Shown: piece after piece, positions 27,586 through 37,367 of the stretch | Layout of the letters: the number at the start of each line of letters is the position of its first letter | Position numbering within the stretch: the first letter of the stretch is position 1 | NCBI GenBank assembly: GCA_945871425.1 | Contig: CAMBVS010000034.1 | Location: 1 to 39,738, forward strand | Source of the DNA: Rhizobium sp. Q54 | Lineage (GTDB): Bacteria > Pseudomonadota > Alphaproteobacteria > SHVZ01 | Length of the DNA stretch: 39,738 nt | Direction of reading: 5' to 3' | Notes under the pieces: model-generated | Seen by the model: the letters and a program-made list of their open reading frames with translations, nothing else | The model's database searches: none | Told to the model about the DNA's origin: nothing | Made by a program: the position numbers and the translations under genes

Positions 27586-27819
27586 TCAGCCTTGGGACTT
27601 CATCGCGCCGATGTTGGCGAAGCGCTTCTTGAACTTGGAGAGCTGGCCGCCGGTGTCCATCAGGCGGTGGACGCCGGTCCAGGCCGGATGCGACTTGGGG
27701 TCGATCTCGAGCCGCATGGTCTCGCCTGCCTTGCCCCAGGTCGACTTGGTCTCGAACTCGGTGCCATCGGTCATCACGACCTTGATGGTGTGGTAGTCGG
27801 GATGGATCTCGGCCTTCAT
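27586..27819 (-). CDS. rpmE: 50S ribosomal protein L31
   Basis: This is a 77-residue L31 protein of the large ribosomal subunit ([20 protein letters not shown] at the N-terminus, [20 protein letters not shown] near the C-terminus). It contains no cysteine, so it is the zinc-independent form without the CxxC ribbon. ATG 27819 is the true start. A long in-frame extension upstream is only an open frame antisense in character to nothing and overlaps addA. It has its own probable promoter at 27847-27875, 62 bases after addA, and ends at a strong terminator. Confidence 0.95.
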   Translation of the reverse strand: MKAEIHPDYHTIKVVMTDGTEFETKSTWGKAGETMRLEIDPKSHPAWTGVHRLMDTGGQLSKFKKRFANIGAMKSQG

Positions 27820-27846
27820 CGTCTCGGCTCCAGCTTGAAGGGCCGG

Positions 27847-27875
27847 CTTATACAAGAGGGGGCCCCCGGGGGCAA
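27847..27875 (-). promoter_or_regulatory. Probable sigma70 promoter of rpmE
   Basis: On the minus strand TTGCCC and TATAAG are separated by 17 bases, with the -10 ending about 28 bases before the rpmE ATG. The spacer is a G/C palindrome (GCCCCCGGGGGC at 27862-27873), which is unusual and could also act as a weak terminator for addA. The match is inferred by eye. Confidence 0.5.
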
Positions 27876-27881
27876 GGGCCG

Positions 27882-30800
27882 TCACCCCGGTGTGTAGCGG
27901 TCCAAGAGGGCGTCGGGAAGGGCCATCAGGCGCGGACCCTCGGTCCAGAGCAGCAGGCACTCGACCCGGCGGCCGGGATAGACCTGCGTTAGAACGGCGC
28001 GATAGGCCGCCATCTGGCGGAGATAGAGCGGCGCTACCCGGGCCACGTCGGTCGGCGCCGGGCGGTTGGTCTTGTAGTCGACCACGAGCACCCGGCCCTT
28101 CAGCGCCACCAGCCGGTCGACCTGGCCCGACACCACATGCGGCCCGACCACGCCGGTGATCGGCACCTCCGGCCGGCTGCCCGGGCCGAACAGGGGGCGA
28201 AGCGCCGGATCCTCCAGGATCGCCAGCGTCTCGGCCAGCAGGGTCTCGACCTCGGCCGGGGTCAGGCCCTGGCCAGGGCGGCCGAGCCAGCGGCGGGCGG
28301 CGGCCGGACGCGCATCGGGGGCGAGATCGGGCAGCGACTGCAGCAGGCGGTGGACCAGGCGGCCGCGGCGAAAGCGCAGCGCGTCGTCGACGATCAACGG
28401 CGAGCGCACCGGCGGCTCCGGGTCCTCGGGCCGGCTCGGCGCCAGCGGCCGGGGCGGGGTCGGCTCCGGGCGGGGAGCCTTGCGAGCCCACGCCGGCAAT
28501 CCGGGCGCGGCGGCGGGTGCCGCAGCCGCCCTCGACATCTCGACATCGGCGGTCTGGTCGGTGACGTAGCGCAGCGCCGGGCGCTCGACCACCGGCTCGA
28601 CCCCGGGGAGCGTCTCGACCGCGGCAGCGACGAGGTCGTACCAGGAGGTGCCCACCTTGCGGTCGCTGTTGCGCCAGCCGCCGATATAGAGACGGTCCTC
28701 GGCCCGGGTCATGGCGACGTAGAGGAGGCGGCGATGCTCCTCCTCGGCACGGGTGCGGGCGGCCGCCCGCGCCTGGGCCGCGACCGCATCGGCCTCCTCG
28801 GCGCGGGGGCACCAGACCGGCAGCCCGTCCTCGGTCCACAGCACGCCGGGATCGTCGCGGAACGGCGCCACCGTGTCCGGCAGGATCACGATCGGCGCCT
28901 GCAGGCCCTTGGCGCCATGAACGGTCATGACGCGCACCTCGTCGCGGACGCCGTGCTCCAGGTCGCGCTTGATGTCCTCGGCTGCCAGCTCGAGCCAGTG
29001 GAGGAAGCCCTGCAGCGACGGCGGATGCACGCGCTCATGCGCCAGCGCCGCGTTCAGGAACTCCTCCAGCGCATCCAGAGACTCTGGCCCCAGCCGCGCC
29101 TGGATCCGGCGCCGGCCGCCGAGCGGCCCCAGCACATAGGCGAAGAGGGCGAAGGGCGGCATCAGGTCGACGCGCGCCAGCAGGTCGGAGATCAGGTCAT
29201 GGGCGCGGGCAAAATCCGCGTCCGCGCCCCGGAGCTGGGCGAGGCGGCGCCACAGCGAGCCGTCGCGGCCATGGGCGAGACGGAAAAGCTGGTCTTCGGA
29301 GAGCCCGATCAGCGGCCCCTTCAGCACCGTGGCCAGGGTGAGGTCGTCGGAGGGAAGCAGCAGCGCGTGGCCGAGAGCCATCAGGTCCATCACCGCGAGC
29401 TGATCGGTCAAGAGGATGCGGTCGGCGCCTGCGACCGGCACCTGCAGCTGCTTCAGCGCCTTCACCAGCGCATCGAGGAAGGTGCCGCGCCGGCGCACCA
29501 GCACCATGACGTCGCCCGGCCGGATCGCGCGTCCGCGCGCCGGCAGCAGCTCCTTCCGATCCACCCATTCGTGAATGCGGCGCGCGATCACGCGGGCGAG
29601 GCGCGTCTCCGGATCGTCGCCTTGGCGCTGGTCGACCGGCAGCGGCCAGGGCATCTGCGCATCGCGATCGGCCGCTTCTTCCAAAGGCCAGAGCTCGACC
29701 AGGCCCGCGGTGCCTTTGCGGTGTGGCACATGGCGGATCTCCGTCCCTTCCGGCGAGACGCCGGTCCGTGCCTCCCGACGTGCGAACACCTCGTCGACGA
29801 AACTCAGCACCGCCGGGGTCGAGCGGAACGAGGTCTCCAGCTGCACCTCGCGCCATTCGCGGGACGCGGCACCGACGCGGAGCGCGAAGTGCAGCCGCAT
29901 GCGCTGGAACTCGTTGGGGTCGGCGCGCTGGAAGCCGTAGATCGACTGCTTGTAGTCGCCGACGGCGAAGACCGTGCGCTCGACCTCGCGGGCGCCGGTT
30001 CCGGCGAAGAACTCCTCGGCCAGGCGCTCGACCACGTGCCACTGGTCGGGGTTGGTGTCCTGGGCCTCGTCGATCAGGATGTGGTCGAGGCCGCCGTCGA
30101 GCTTGAACAGCACCCAGGGCGCCACGCCCTCCATCGACAAAAGATCGCGAGTCTTCAGGATCAGGTCGTCGTAGTCGAGCAGCGCGCGCTCGTCCTTGAG
30201 CCGCCCGTAGGTCTCGACCACGGCGACGGACAGGCGCACCAGCGCCGCGGTCGAGCGCGCGACGGCGAGCGCCTTGAGGCGGCCGTCGAGGGCGAGGAGC
30301 CGCTCGGCCTCGCGCTGCAGCGTCGCCTTGCAGGCGGGGTCGTGGGACTCAGCGGCCTTGGCGGCGAGGCGGGCGCGGATGCTGCCGTCCTTGGTGAGGA
30401 AGACCGAGCGATAGGCATCGAACAGTTGGACGCGGCGTGCCGGCTCGGCGAGGAAGCGGGCGAGATCGGGGGCGCGCTTCTGGTCGTCCTTGCCGCTCAG
30501 CGACAGGGCCCCGCAGGCGCGGCGGAGCGCCAGCAGGTCGAGCGCCTTGTCGCCGGTCGCCGCGGCCAGGAGATCGCCCGGCGTCGCCGTCGGATCGGCG
30601 CCGTGACGGGCGAAGATCCGTGCGACCACGCCGTCGACGCCGTGATCCTCGACCAGCCGCATCAGCCGCCCGCGCTCGCGCGCCAGCGCATCGACCAGCA
30701 TCTCGAAGCGCTCCTCGCCGGCGCGGGCCGTGGCGATGGCGAGCGCGTCGGCCAGCGGTCCGCCGGCTTCGGCCGATTTCAGTACGCGGTCCCGCGCAGT

Positions 30801-31277
30801 CTTCATCAATTCATCGGCGACCCGCTCCTCGGCGAGGTCGAAATAGGGAACGACGTTGGCTTCCAGCGGGAAGCGGCCGAGCAGGCTCTGGCAGAAGCCG
30901 TGGATGGTCTGGATCTTCAACCCGCCGGGGGCGTCGAGGGCGCGGGCGAAGAGCCGGCGCGCCCGCCCGCGCTCGTCGGACGTCGCGGGGCGCCCCAAGA
31001 GCTTCGACAGGCTGTCGTCGATCTCGGCATCGTCGGAGGCGGCCCACTGCGCCAGCTCGCCCATGACGCGCGTCTTCATCTCCGCCGCCGCCGCCTTGGT
31101 GAAGGTGAGGCAGAGGAGGCGCTCGGGCTTCGAACCCTCGAGCAGCAGGAGACGCAGCACGCGGTCGGAGAGCACCGAGGTCTTGCCGGAGCCGGCGGAC
31201 GCGCCGACCCAGACGGAGAACTTCGGCTCCGCCGCCGCGAGTTGTTTCTCGGAGCGTGTGCGGGCTACGCGGGGCAT
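27882..31277 (-). CDS. addA: Double-strand break repair helicase-nuclease AddA
   Basis: AddA is the UvrD-like helicase and nuclease subunit of AddAB, which resects double-strand breaks for RecA, in place of RecBCD. The 1131-residue protein has Walker [16 protein letters not shown] at about residues 25-39 (Lys about 32), [14 protein letters not shown] (Walker B) and [39 protein letters not shown] and [15 protein letters not shown] follow. The C-terminal PD-(D/E)XK nuclease motif VVDYKTNRP has Asp about 1067 and Lys about 1069. All key motifs are intact. It lies downstream of addB across 151 bases of palindrome-rich sequence. Confidence 0.95.
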   Translation of the reverse strand: MPRVARTRSEKQLAAAEPKFSVWVGASAGSGKTSVLSDRVLRLLLLEGSKPERLLCLTFTKAAAAEMKTRVMGELAQWAASDDAEIDDSLSKLLGRPATSDERGRARRLFARALDAPGGLKIQTIHGFCQSLLGRFPLEANVVPYFDLAEERVADELMKTARDRVLKSAEAGGPLADALAIATARAGEERFEMLVDALARERGRLMRLVEDHGVDGVVARIFARHGADPTATPGDLLAAATGDKALDLLALRRACGALSLSGKDDQKRAPDLARFLAEPARRVQLFDAYRSVFLTKDGSIRARLAAKAAESHDPACKATLQREAERLLALDGRLKALAVARSTAALVRLSVAVVETYGRLKDERALLDYDDLILKTRDLLSMEGVAPWVLFKLDGGLDHILIDEAQDTNPDQWHVVERLAEEFFAGTGAREVERTVFAVGDYKQSIYGFQRADPNEFQRMRLHFALRVGAASREWREVQLETSFRSTPAVLSFVDEVFARREARTGVSPEGTEIRHVPHRKGTAGLVELWPLEEAADRDAQMPWPLPVDQRQGDDPETRLARVIARRIHEWVDRKELLPARGRAIRPGDVMVLVRRRGTFLDALVKALKQLQVPVAGADRILLTDQLAVMDLMALGHALLLPSDDLTLATVLKGPLIGLSEDQLFRLAHGRDGSLWRRLAQLRGADADFARAHDLISDLLARVDLMPPFALFAYVLGPLGGRRRIQARLGPESLDALEEFLNAALAHERVHPPSLQGFLHWLELAAEDIKRDLEHGVRDEVRVMTVHGAKGLQAPIVILPDTVAPFRDDPGVLWTEDGLPVWCPRAEEADAVAAQARAAARTRAEEEHRRLLYVAMTRAEDRLYIGGWRNSDRKVGTSWYDLVAAAVETLPGVEPVVERPALRYVTDQTADVEMSRAAAAPAAAPGLPAWARKAPRPEPTPPRPLAPSRPEDPEPPVRSPLIVDDALRFRRGRLVHRLLQSLPDLAPDARPAAARRWLGRPGQGLTPAEVETLLAETLAILEDPALRPLFGPGSRPEVPITGVVGPHVVSGQVDRLVALKGRVLVVDYKTNRPAPTDVARVAPLYLRQMAAYRAVLTQVYPGRRVECLLLWTEGPRLMALPDALLDRYTPG

Positions 31278-31290
31278 CGGACGTGCCAGC

Positions 31291-31395
31291 CATCACCCCC
31301 ACCCCATCCCGCCCCCATCAAGGGGGAGGGGGTAAGAGGAGCGTCGTGTCCCCTCCCCCCTTCGTGGGGGAGGAGAGCGCGACGCCGAAGGCGTC
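31291..31395. repeat. Cluster of GC-rich palindromic intergenic repeats between addB and addA
   Basis: The 151-base gap holds at least three hairpins: CCCCC-ATCAA-GGGGG at 31312-31326, CCTCCCCC-CTTCGT-GGGGGAGG at 31352-31373, and GACGCC-GAA-GGCGTC at 31381-31395. The C-run/G-run pattern resembles dispersed intergenic repeats I recall from other GC-rich Alphaproteobacteria. Copies elsewhere in the genome cannot be seen here. The hairpins could end or attenuate addB transcription before addA. Confidence 0.55.
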
Positions 31396-31428
31396 GTCGC
31401 GCCAGGGTCGGGGGCTGCCGGCTACTCA

Positions 31429-34362
31429 TCACGCGCCCTCCACCGTCGACCACTCCTTCACCCTTGCCAGGTGGTCGTAGTCGCTGAAGCGCGGGCCCGA
31501 GGCGGGGTCGGGGCGGGAGAGGTAGGGGGTGGCGGGATCGGCGAACTTCAGGATGAGATCGCGGAGGCCTTGCTTCGCCGCATCGATCAGCATGCGGGGA
31601 TCGCCGTCGGCCAAGCTCGTCACCTTGCCGGCCGGGTCGCCGCCGGAGAGGCGCCAGTATTCGAGCGCCTCGACGGTGCCGCGGGGCACGCCGGCGAAGC
31701 TGCCTTCCTCGGCGATCAGCGCCTCCAGGGGAAGCTGCGGGGAGAATCCTAGCGCCACCTCGCTACCCTTCGGCGGCTCGCCGGTCTTGTAGTCCAGGAT
31801 GACGAGGCCGCCGGAGGCGAGGCGGTCGATGCGGTCGACCTTGCCGTAGAGGCGGAAGCCGTCGATCGCCACCTCGCCCCAGCGCTCGGTCACGCTCTCG
31901 GCCAGCTCGGGCCGGCGTACCGTCTCTTGCTCCAGGAACCAGTCGGCGATGCGCTCGAAGCGCGGCCACCAGAAGGCGCGGACGCCCGGGCGATCGAGGG
32001 CCGCGCCGAACGCCTCGCGCCCGATCGCCAGCAGCTTCGCCCGCGCATCATCCGGCAGGCCTGAGGGAAATTCGGCGACGAATTTGTCGAGAGCCTCATG
32101 GATGAACTGCCCGCGCTCGGCGGCGCCGGGATCGGCGTCGATCGGGTCGAGCGCCGAGAGCTTGAGGATGTGGCGGGCATAGATGCCGTAGGGATCGCGC
32201 ATCCAGGTCTCGACCTGCGTCACCGACAGCGCCGTCGGCCGTGCGGCGACCGGCGGCCGCGGCGACGGCGGGGCGATACGGATCTTGGCCTCGGGCTCGT
32301 CCAGCGCCTCGGCCCACGCGCGCACGTCGCGGCCGGCGGCCCGCAGGCGTTCGGCTCCGTCCTCGCCCAGCACCACGTCGAGCCTGAGCAGCCAGCGGGA
32401 CGGAACCGTCGGCGTGCCGTCGACGCGCTCGGCCCGGGTCAGCACCACGCGCGGCGCGGCGGCCAGCTCGACGAAGTCGTGCGCGGCCAGCCCGATGCGG
32501 CGTTCCGGCGGCGGCAGGCCGAAGCGCGCCCGCATCGGCCGCGACAGCCAGGGATCGGCGGCAGGCTCCGGCGGCCAGGTGCCCTCGTTCAAGCCCGCCA
32601 GCACCACCACGTCGGCGGTCTGCAGCCGCGCCTCCAGCGGCCCCAGGATCGCGAGGCGCGGATGCTGGCCCCGCTGCGGGCGCACCACCAGCCCCTCGGT
32701 CAGCGCCATGTAGAGCTGCGGATAGTCGCGGCCGCGGGCGAGCGCGAAGATGCCGGCGGCCTCGCCGAGATCGGTCAGCGCGTTCGCCAAGGTCTCGCCG
32801 GCCTCGCCCTGCCACAGGCGCTCGGCCCCGGAGGCATCGGCGGTTTCGGCCAGCGCCTCAGCCGTCTCGATATGGGCGGCCAGAAGCAGTGTCAGCGCGG
32901 CGCCGCCCGACGCGAGCCCGTCCAGCAGCGGCGCGAGGCGCGTCGCGAGATCGGCGACGAAGGCGATCAGCGTCTTCGTCTCGGTCGCATCCTTGATCTC
33001 GGCGGCATCGAGCGCGGCCTTGAGCCCGTCGATGCCCGGGGCAGGGCGCGGGCCGCGCAGGATGGCGCGTTCGAGCCGGCGGGCGAGGTCGCGGAACGTC
33101 GCCGGGTCGTGCCCGCCCGCTGCCAGCGGATGCTTCAAGAGAGCCAGGAGATCGACCGGCGCGAGATGCGTCTCCGCCGCTTCCAGCAGCAGGCGGAGGA
33201 AGGTGCCCGGCGACGTCGCCGCCAGCGGCTGGCCGGAGGAGTCGTCGACCTGGATGCCCCAGCGCGCCATCTCGGCGGCGACGCGGCGGCCGAGGCCGCG
33301 GTCGGGCGTCACCAGCATCGCGCGCGCCTGGTCGGTCTCCAGCGCTTCCCGCAAGACCAGCGCCACCGCACGGGCCTCGGCCTCTGAAGTCGGAAGGTCG
33401 ATGCGGGCGAGGCCGTCGACGGCGGCGGCTTCGGGCGGGGTGAGCGTCCGCCAGTCGTCGGAGGTGGCGGCCGGCTTCAAGGCGTTCTGAAGCAGCCGCG
33501 CCCGCGGCGGGGCCGCGGCGGCGCCGGCCCAGAGCGCGACGCTGTCCCGCCCGCGTTCGAGCTGCGCCAGGAGGCGATGCATGGTGTGCTGCGGATGCGT
33601 CGGCTCCTCGCCGATCGCGGCCCAGCTGCGCTCGTCGCAGGCGAGGTCGAGGCCGGGCAGCACCACCTCGCCCTTGGGCAATCCCAGAACGACCTGCATC
33701 AGCTCGGCCGTCGCCTTCAGGCTGCCGGTCGATCCGGCGATGATCACCGGCGCGGCCGGCGGCGCCTTGCGCCACGCCTCGGCCTGCAATCGCAGCAATT
33801 GCCGGCGCCGGTCGGCCGGATCGAGCGCGCCTTCGTCCTCCAGGATCTTCGGCCATTCCTCGGAGAGGATCTTCAGGAACTCGACGGTGAGCTGCCAATG
33901 CGTCGCCAGGTCGTCGGGCACCAGCGACGGCAGGTCCGCAAACGCGAGGCCCTCGGTGTGGATCTGGTCCAAGAGGCGCGCCAGCTCGCGGGCGAGACGC
34001 GCCGCATGATGCGGCAGCCGGTCGCCGCCGCGCGCCAGGATGGCGCGGGTCAGCATCAGCAGACGCCTGGGCTCGGATATCGCCGGCGGCAGATCCAGCG
34101 CATCGGCGAGGCCGAGATCGGCGGCGAGGCCGAGGTCCAGCTCCGCCGCATCGACGTCGCCGAGAGGCACCATCCGGGGCAGCAGCAGCGCCGTGCCCGC
34201 GGTCGCGCGCAGGAAGGCTTCCGCGAGCGCGCGGGCCGCGCGCCGCGTCGGCAGCAGGATGGTGATGTCGGCGAGATGATGCGGATCGGCGGTGCGCGCC
34301 AGCAGCCCCTTCGCCAGCGCATCGAGAAACGGCACGCCCGGCGGGATGGTGGAGAGGCTCAC
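31429..34362 (-). CDS. addB: Double-strand break repair protein AddB (alphaproteobacterial type)
   Basis: AddB is the second subunit of the AddAB complex. It reads Chi-like sites and supplies the second nuclease active site. The 977-residue protein shows the helicase-like N-terminus (DITILLPTRRAARALAEAFL), the central VVLAGLNEGTWPPEPAADPW, and the C-terminal PD-(D/E)XK nuclease with VILDYKTGEPPKGS (Asp about 857, Lys about 859). No complete Walker A was seen, as in the alphaproteobacterial AddB group. The ATG overlaps the tsaE stop by 4 bases (ATGA). addA is downstream. Confidence 0.92.
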   Translation of the reverse strand: MSLSTIPPGVPFLDALAKGLLARTADPHHLADITILLPTRRAARALAEAFLRATAGTALLLPRMVPLGDVDAAELDLGLAADLGLADALDLPPAISEPRRLLMLTRAILARGGDRLPHHAARLARELARLLDQIHTEGLAFADLPSLVPDDLATHWQLTVEFLKILSEEWPKILEDEGALDPADRRRQLLRLQAEAWRKAPPAAPVIIAGSTGSLKATAELMQVVLGLPKGEVVLPGLDLACDERSWAAIGEEPTHPQHTMHRLLAQLERGRDSVALWAGAAAAPPRARLLQNALKPAATSDDWRTLTPPEAAAVDGLARIDLPTSEAEARAVALVLREALETDQARAMLVTPDRGLGRRVAAEMARWGIQVDDSSGQPLAATSPGTFLRLLLEAAETHLAPVDLLALLKHPLAAGGHDPATFRDLARRLERAILRGPRPAPGIDGLKAALDAAEIKDATETKTLIAFVADLATRLAPLLDGLASGGAALTLLLAAHIETAEALAETADASGAERLWQGEAGETLANALTDLGEAAGIFALARGRDYPQLYMALTEGLVVRPQRGQHPRLAILGPLEARLQTADVVVLAGLNEGTWPPEPAADPWLSRPMRARFGLPPPERRIGLAAHDFVELAAAPRVVLTRAERVDGTPTVPSRWLLRLDVVLGEDGAERLRAAGRDVRAWAEALDEPEAKIRIAPPSPRPPVAARPTALSVTQVETWMRDPYGIYARHILKLSALDPIDADPGAAERGQFIHEALDKFVAEFPSGLPDDARAKLLAIGREAFGAALDRPGVRAFWWPRFERIADWFLEQETVRRPELAESVTERWGEVAIDGFRLYGKVDRIDRLASGGLVILDYKTGEPPKGSEVALGFSPQLPLEALIAEEGSFAGVPRGTVEALEYWRLSGGDPAGKVTSLADGDPRMLIDAAKQGLRDLILKFADPATPYLSRPDPASGPRFSDYDHLARVKEWSTVEGA

Positions 34363-34820
34363 GGCGACAGCGCCTTCAGCCGCTCAGTCCACGACGGCCC
34401 GCCCGCGAGCGTGACGGTGCGCGCCTCCTCCGTGTCGCCGAACGCCAGATCCACGTCGAGCCGATCGTCGGGCAGCAGCGCTCCTAAGCGCTCCGGCCAC
34501 TCGATCAGCGAGATCGCGTCTGAGAACGCATCCTCGATGTCCAGCTCATAGGCGTCCTCGGGGTTCGCCAGGCGATAGAGATCGAAATGCCAGACCGGCA
34601 CCGGCTTCAGATCATAGGTCTGTACCAGCGTGAAGGTCGGCGACGGCACCTCCTCCGGCCCGCCCAGCGCCTGGATGATGGCGCGGGCGAAGAACGTCTT
34701 GCCCGCCCCGAGCTCGCCCGAGAGTGCCACGATATCGCCCGCACGCAGCAGCGGCGCTAGACGCGCGGCGAGGGCGCGGGTCGCTGAGGGGGCGGGGAGA
34801 AGCTGGCTGTGCGGCGTCAC
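34359..34820 (-). CDS. tsaE: tRNA t6A37 biosynthesis ATPase TsaE
   Basis: TsaE is the ATPase that works with TsaB and TsaD to make N6-threonylcarbamoyl-adenosine at position 37 of ANN-decoding tRNAs. From the GTG at 34820 the protein has 153 residues, normal for the family. Walker A GELGAGKT lies at 35-42, followed by SPTFTLVQTYD, WHFDLYRL and SLIEWPERL. The GTG lacks a good ribosome site. An in-frame upstream ATG at 34967 would add 49 low-quality residues and is rejected. It overlaps addB by 4 bases and is therefore co-translated with it. Confidence 0.9.
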   Translation of the reverse strand: MTPHSQLLPAPSATRALAARLAPLLRAGDIVALSGELGAGKTFFARAIIQALGGPEEVPSPTFTLVQTYDLKPVPVWHFDLYRLANPEDAYELDIEDAFSDAISLIEWPERLGALLPDDRLDVDLAFGDTEEARTVTLAGGPSWTERLKALSP

Positions 34821-34939
34821 TCGCGAATTCTTACGCCGCAAACTCCTAGCTCCCAATCTAATTGAGATGTCTTCTGCAACGGGCGGCTGCTGACCTGCTC
34901 CCCAATTTTCACGCGTCGGCGGATTGAGTCTGTTGGTGA

Positions 34940-35152
34940 ATTGAGCCTGTCTGGCTCGATTGTGCAACGGGGCGGGGCGCGGAGCCCTCGATTGCGCGCA
35001 GCGAGACCTTCAGCTGCGGCATCGTCAACAACCAGCGGGTGATCGTCGAGCGCGACACCCGCAGGGTCATCCGCGTCTTTGACCGACCTCTCGGACTCAC
35101 GCTCCCGGCAAAGCAGGGGAGGGACTACGAAGCCGACAGCTTCGCCACCTGA
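34940..35152 (+). pseudogene. Probable remnant of a DUF1236-type gene in a gene-poor patch
   Basis: The 304 bases between tsaE and the aldo/keto reductase gene (34821-35124) hold no intact gene. One plus-strand frame, open from a stop at 34937 to TGA at 35150 but without a start codon, reads FSCGIVNNQRVIVERDTRRV IR at about 35010-35075. This resembles the conserved C-terminal block of DUF1236 proteins (a valine/arginine-rich pattern with VNNxxVIVxxxTRRVI). It runs into the 3' end of the reductase gene. It is probably the tail of a decayed gene; the family match is from recall. Confidence 0.4.
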
Positions 35153-36102
35153 TCCAGCGCCGCTTTGGTGAGCGGGCCTTTCAGGATCGCCGCCGCAGCG
35201 ACCTCGAGCTGGTCGACCGTCGAGGTGCCGACCAGCACGGTTGTCATCGCCGGTGTCGAGATCGCGAATCGGAGCGCCGCCTCGATCAGGCTTCCGGCAT
35301 GGCCGGCCTGGATCAGCGTATCGAAGCGGTGCGCGTTCCTGGCGTCCGCCGCATAGTCGGGGCCGGAGGCGATCGGCGGGACCACCGGGACGCCGGTCGG
35401 ATGGCGCTCGACGCTGCCGCTCAAGGCGCCGCCGGCGAGCACGCGGATGCCGATGGTGCCCATGCCGGCCGCGTGCGCGCGGGTCGCGAGGCCCTTGAAG
35501 TCCTGCCCGGGCAATCCGGCCGGCAGCGGCCCGGCGGCGCTCGGGTTCAACAGGTTGAAGCAGATCTGCGCGGTATCGAAGACGCCGGCATCGACGACGC
35601 GATGCAGAAGCGCGGTATCGCCGAGCGCGGTGATGCCGGTGAAGCGGATCTTGCCTTGGCGTTTCAGCGCGTCCAGCGCCGGCGCCACCTCGGCGATCAC
35701 GGTCTCGGCCGGCAGCGGCCGGTCGTCGCCCGCCGCGTCGATGCGGTTGTGAAGCTGCAGCAGGTCGACATGCGTGCGCCCGAGCCGGTTCAGGCTCGCT
35801 TCCAGCGAGTTGATGACGGCGGCGGCGATATCGCCGCGGTCCTCCGGCCGGATGGTGAGCTTGGTCGAAAGAAAGATCTCCGGCTTCAGCACCTTGAGCA
35901 CGCGGCCGAGATTCCGCTCGCTGGCGCCGTTTCCGTACATCGGCGCGGTGTCGAAGAAGTTGATGCCGAGCGCCAGCGCGCGGGCGACGGCCCGCTCCTG
36001 CTCGGCCGCCTCGCCCCTGACCATCATCCCGCCGACCGCGCCGCAGCCGAATCCCAAGACCGAAAGCTTCACACCGGTACGTCCGAGGAGACGGGTTTCC
36101 AT
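35125..36102 (-). CDS. Aldo/keto reductase
   Basis: This 325-residue NADPH-dependent oxidoreductase of the aldo/keto reductase superfamily has the catalytic tetrad visible: Asp in NFFDTAPMYGNGASERNLG (about residues 48-66), with Tyr in the same segment, Lys in IFLSTKLTI and His in DLLQLHNRID. The C-terminal FAISTPAMTTVLVGTSTVDQ is the cofactor-binding signature. An AAAGGAA site precedes the ATG. It is divergent from the DUF2817 gene across 83 bases. The substrate is unknown. Confidence 0.92.
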   Translation of the reverse strand: METRLLGRTGVKLSVLGFGCGAVGGMMVRGEAAEQERAVARALALGINFFDTAPMYGNGASERNLGRVLKVLKPEIFLSTKLTIRPEDRGDIAAAVINSLEASLNRLGRTHVDLLQLHNRIDAAGDDRPLPAETVIAEVAPALDALKRQGKIRFTGITALGDTALLHRVVDAGVFDTAQICFNLLNPSAAGPLPAGLPGQDFKGLATRAHAAGMGTIGIRVLAGGALSGSVERHPTGVPVVPPIASGPDYAADARNAHRFDTLIQAGHAGSLIEAALRFAISTPAMTTVLVGTSTVDQLEVAAAAILKGPLTKAALDQVAKLSAS

Positions 36103-36185
36103 GGGGCGGTTCCTTTGATGGTGGCCAAGGGTACACCACGCGAGGGTCGTTGCCTGCCATGCACCAACCCGGTCATGCTGACGCC

Positions 36186-37289
36186 ATGCCCACCGCCCTC
36201 GATCCCCGCCACTTCTCCCAGACGCCCGCCGAGGCCAGCGAGAAGTTCGCCGCCGCCTGCCGCAAAGCCGGCGTCTCGCCCGTGATCTTCACCCATCCGC
36301 TGAAGGGGCCCGACGGCGAGAGCCTCGCCACCATGCTGGCCCAAGTCGGGCCGCCGGAGGCGCCAAAGTCGCTGATGGTGGTCTCGGGCACGCACGGCAT
36401 CGAGGGCTATGCCGGCGGCGGCATCATGTGCCACGTGCTCTCGAACCCCGGCGAGATCCGGCTGCCGGCCGACACCAGCCTGGTCTTCGTCCACATGATC
36501 AATCCCTGGGGCCTCGCCTGGAACCGGCGCGAAAACGAGGACAACGTCGACCTGTTCCGCAACCTGCTCTATTGCGCCCCCCCCTATGCCGAGAACCCGG
36601 GCTTCGATGCCATCGCCGACTTCCTGACGCCGGCCGAATGGAGCGGGCCTGGGCGCGAGGAAGCCGACCGCAGGCTCGCCTCCTTCGTCCAGCAGAACGG
36701 CGAGCGCGAGCTGATGCGGATCATGCGGGCGGGCCAGCACAAGCATCCGAAGAGCCTCACCTATCACGGCCGCGGGCCGACCTGGTCCAAGCGCGTGGTC
36801 GATCGCGTCATCGACGGCTGGCTCTCACATGCGAAGGCGGTGGCGACGCTCGACATCCACACCGGCTACGGCCCGTCCGGCGAGGGGCTGATCATGAGCT
36901 ATGCCCAGGAGGGCTCGCCGGGCCTGGAATGGCTGCGCGAATGGTATGGCGAGGTCCATGTCGCCGGCCACGACCCGCTGATCCCGACTCATGCGCGCTG
37001 GCCCTACGATATCGTCGCCGACCGGGTGCCCGGAGCGAGGGTGCGCACGGTCGCGCTCGAATACGGCTCGTCGCCCACCAACGAGCTCTCCTTCGACCTG
37101 GTGCGCGCGGCGAACTGGCACCATCTCCGCGGCGATCCCACCTCGCCCGAGGCCCGCGCGATCCAGAAACAGTTCCGCGCCCGCTTCTACGTCGAGACCG
37201 ACGACTGGAAGACCCGCGTGCTCCGGCGCGGCATCGAGGTGTTCGAGAAGACGCGGGACGGGCTGGAGGCGTGGGGCCGGGCGGGGTGA
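36186..37289 (+). CDS. DUF2817 family protein, predicted zinc-dependent M14-like hydrolase
   Basis: This 367-residue protein belongs to DUF2817, a relative of M14 zinc carboxypeptidases and aspartoacylases. The predicted zinc ligands are His 70 and Glu 73 in VVSGTHGIEGYAGGG, and His about 225 in ATLDIHTGYGPSGEG. HMINPWGLAWNRRENEDNVD at 103-122 is a family motif, and the catalytic-type Glu is probably in VALEYGSSP. It starts at ATG 36186 (MPTALDPRHFSQTP), not at the in-frame ATG at 36150 12 codons upstream. The substrate is unknown. Confidence 0.85.
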   Translation: MPTALDPRHFSQTPAEASEKFAAACRKAGVSPVIFTHPLKGPDGESLATMLAQVGPPEAPKSLMVVSGTHGIEGYAGGGIMCHVLSNPGEIRLPADTSLVFVHMINPWGLAWNRRENEDNVDLFRNLLYCAPPYAENPGFDAIADFLTPAEWSGPGREEADRRLASFVQQNGERELMRIMRAGQHKHPKSLTYHGRGPTWSKRVVDRVIDGWLSHAKAVATLDIHTGYGPSGEGLIMSYAQEGSPGLEWLREWYGEVHVAGHDPLIPTHARWPYDIVADRVPGARVRTVALEYGSSPTNELSFDLVRAANWHHLRGDPTSPEARAIQKQFRARFYVETDDWKTRVLRRGIEVFEKTRDGLEAWGRAG

Positions 37290-37367
37290 GGGGGAGCCGA
37301 CGCGAGGGTTGCCTCCACCCGCCGCCCTCGCCATGTTAGCGCCGAACCCCTGTCCTCGCGAGCGTGC

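Noticed and set aside
28137..31487. Open frame of about 1116 codons antisense to addA
   Set aside because: The same shadow effect. The translation is repetitive in Arg, Gly, Gln and Ala and has no domain, whereas addA on the other strand has all its motifs.
34870..34925. Sequence resembling the end of an insertion sequence
   Set aside because: The impression came from a short segment only. No transposase fragment, partner inverted repeat or target duplication could be found.
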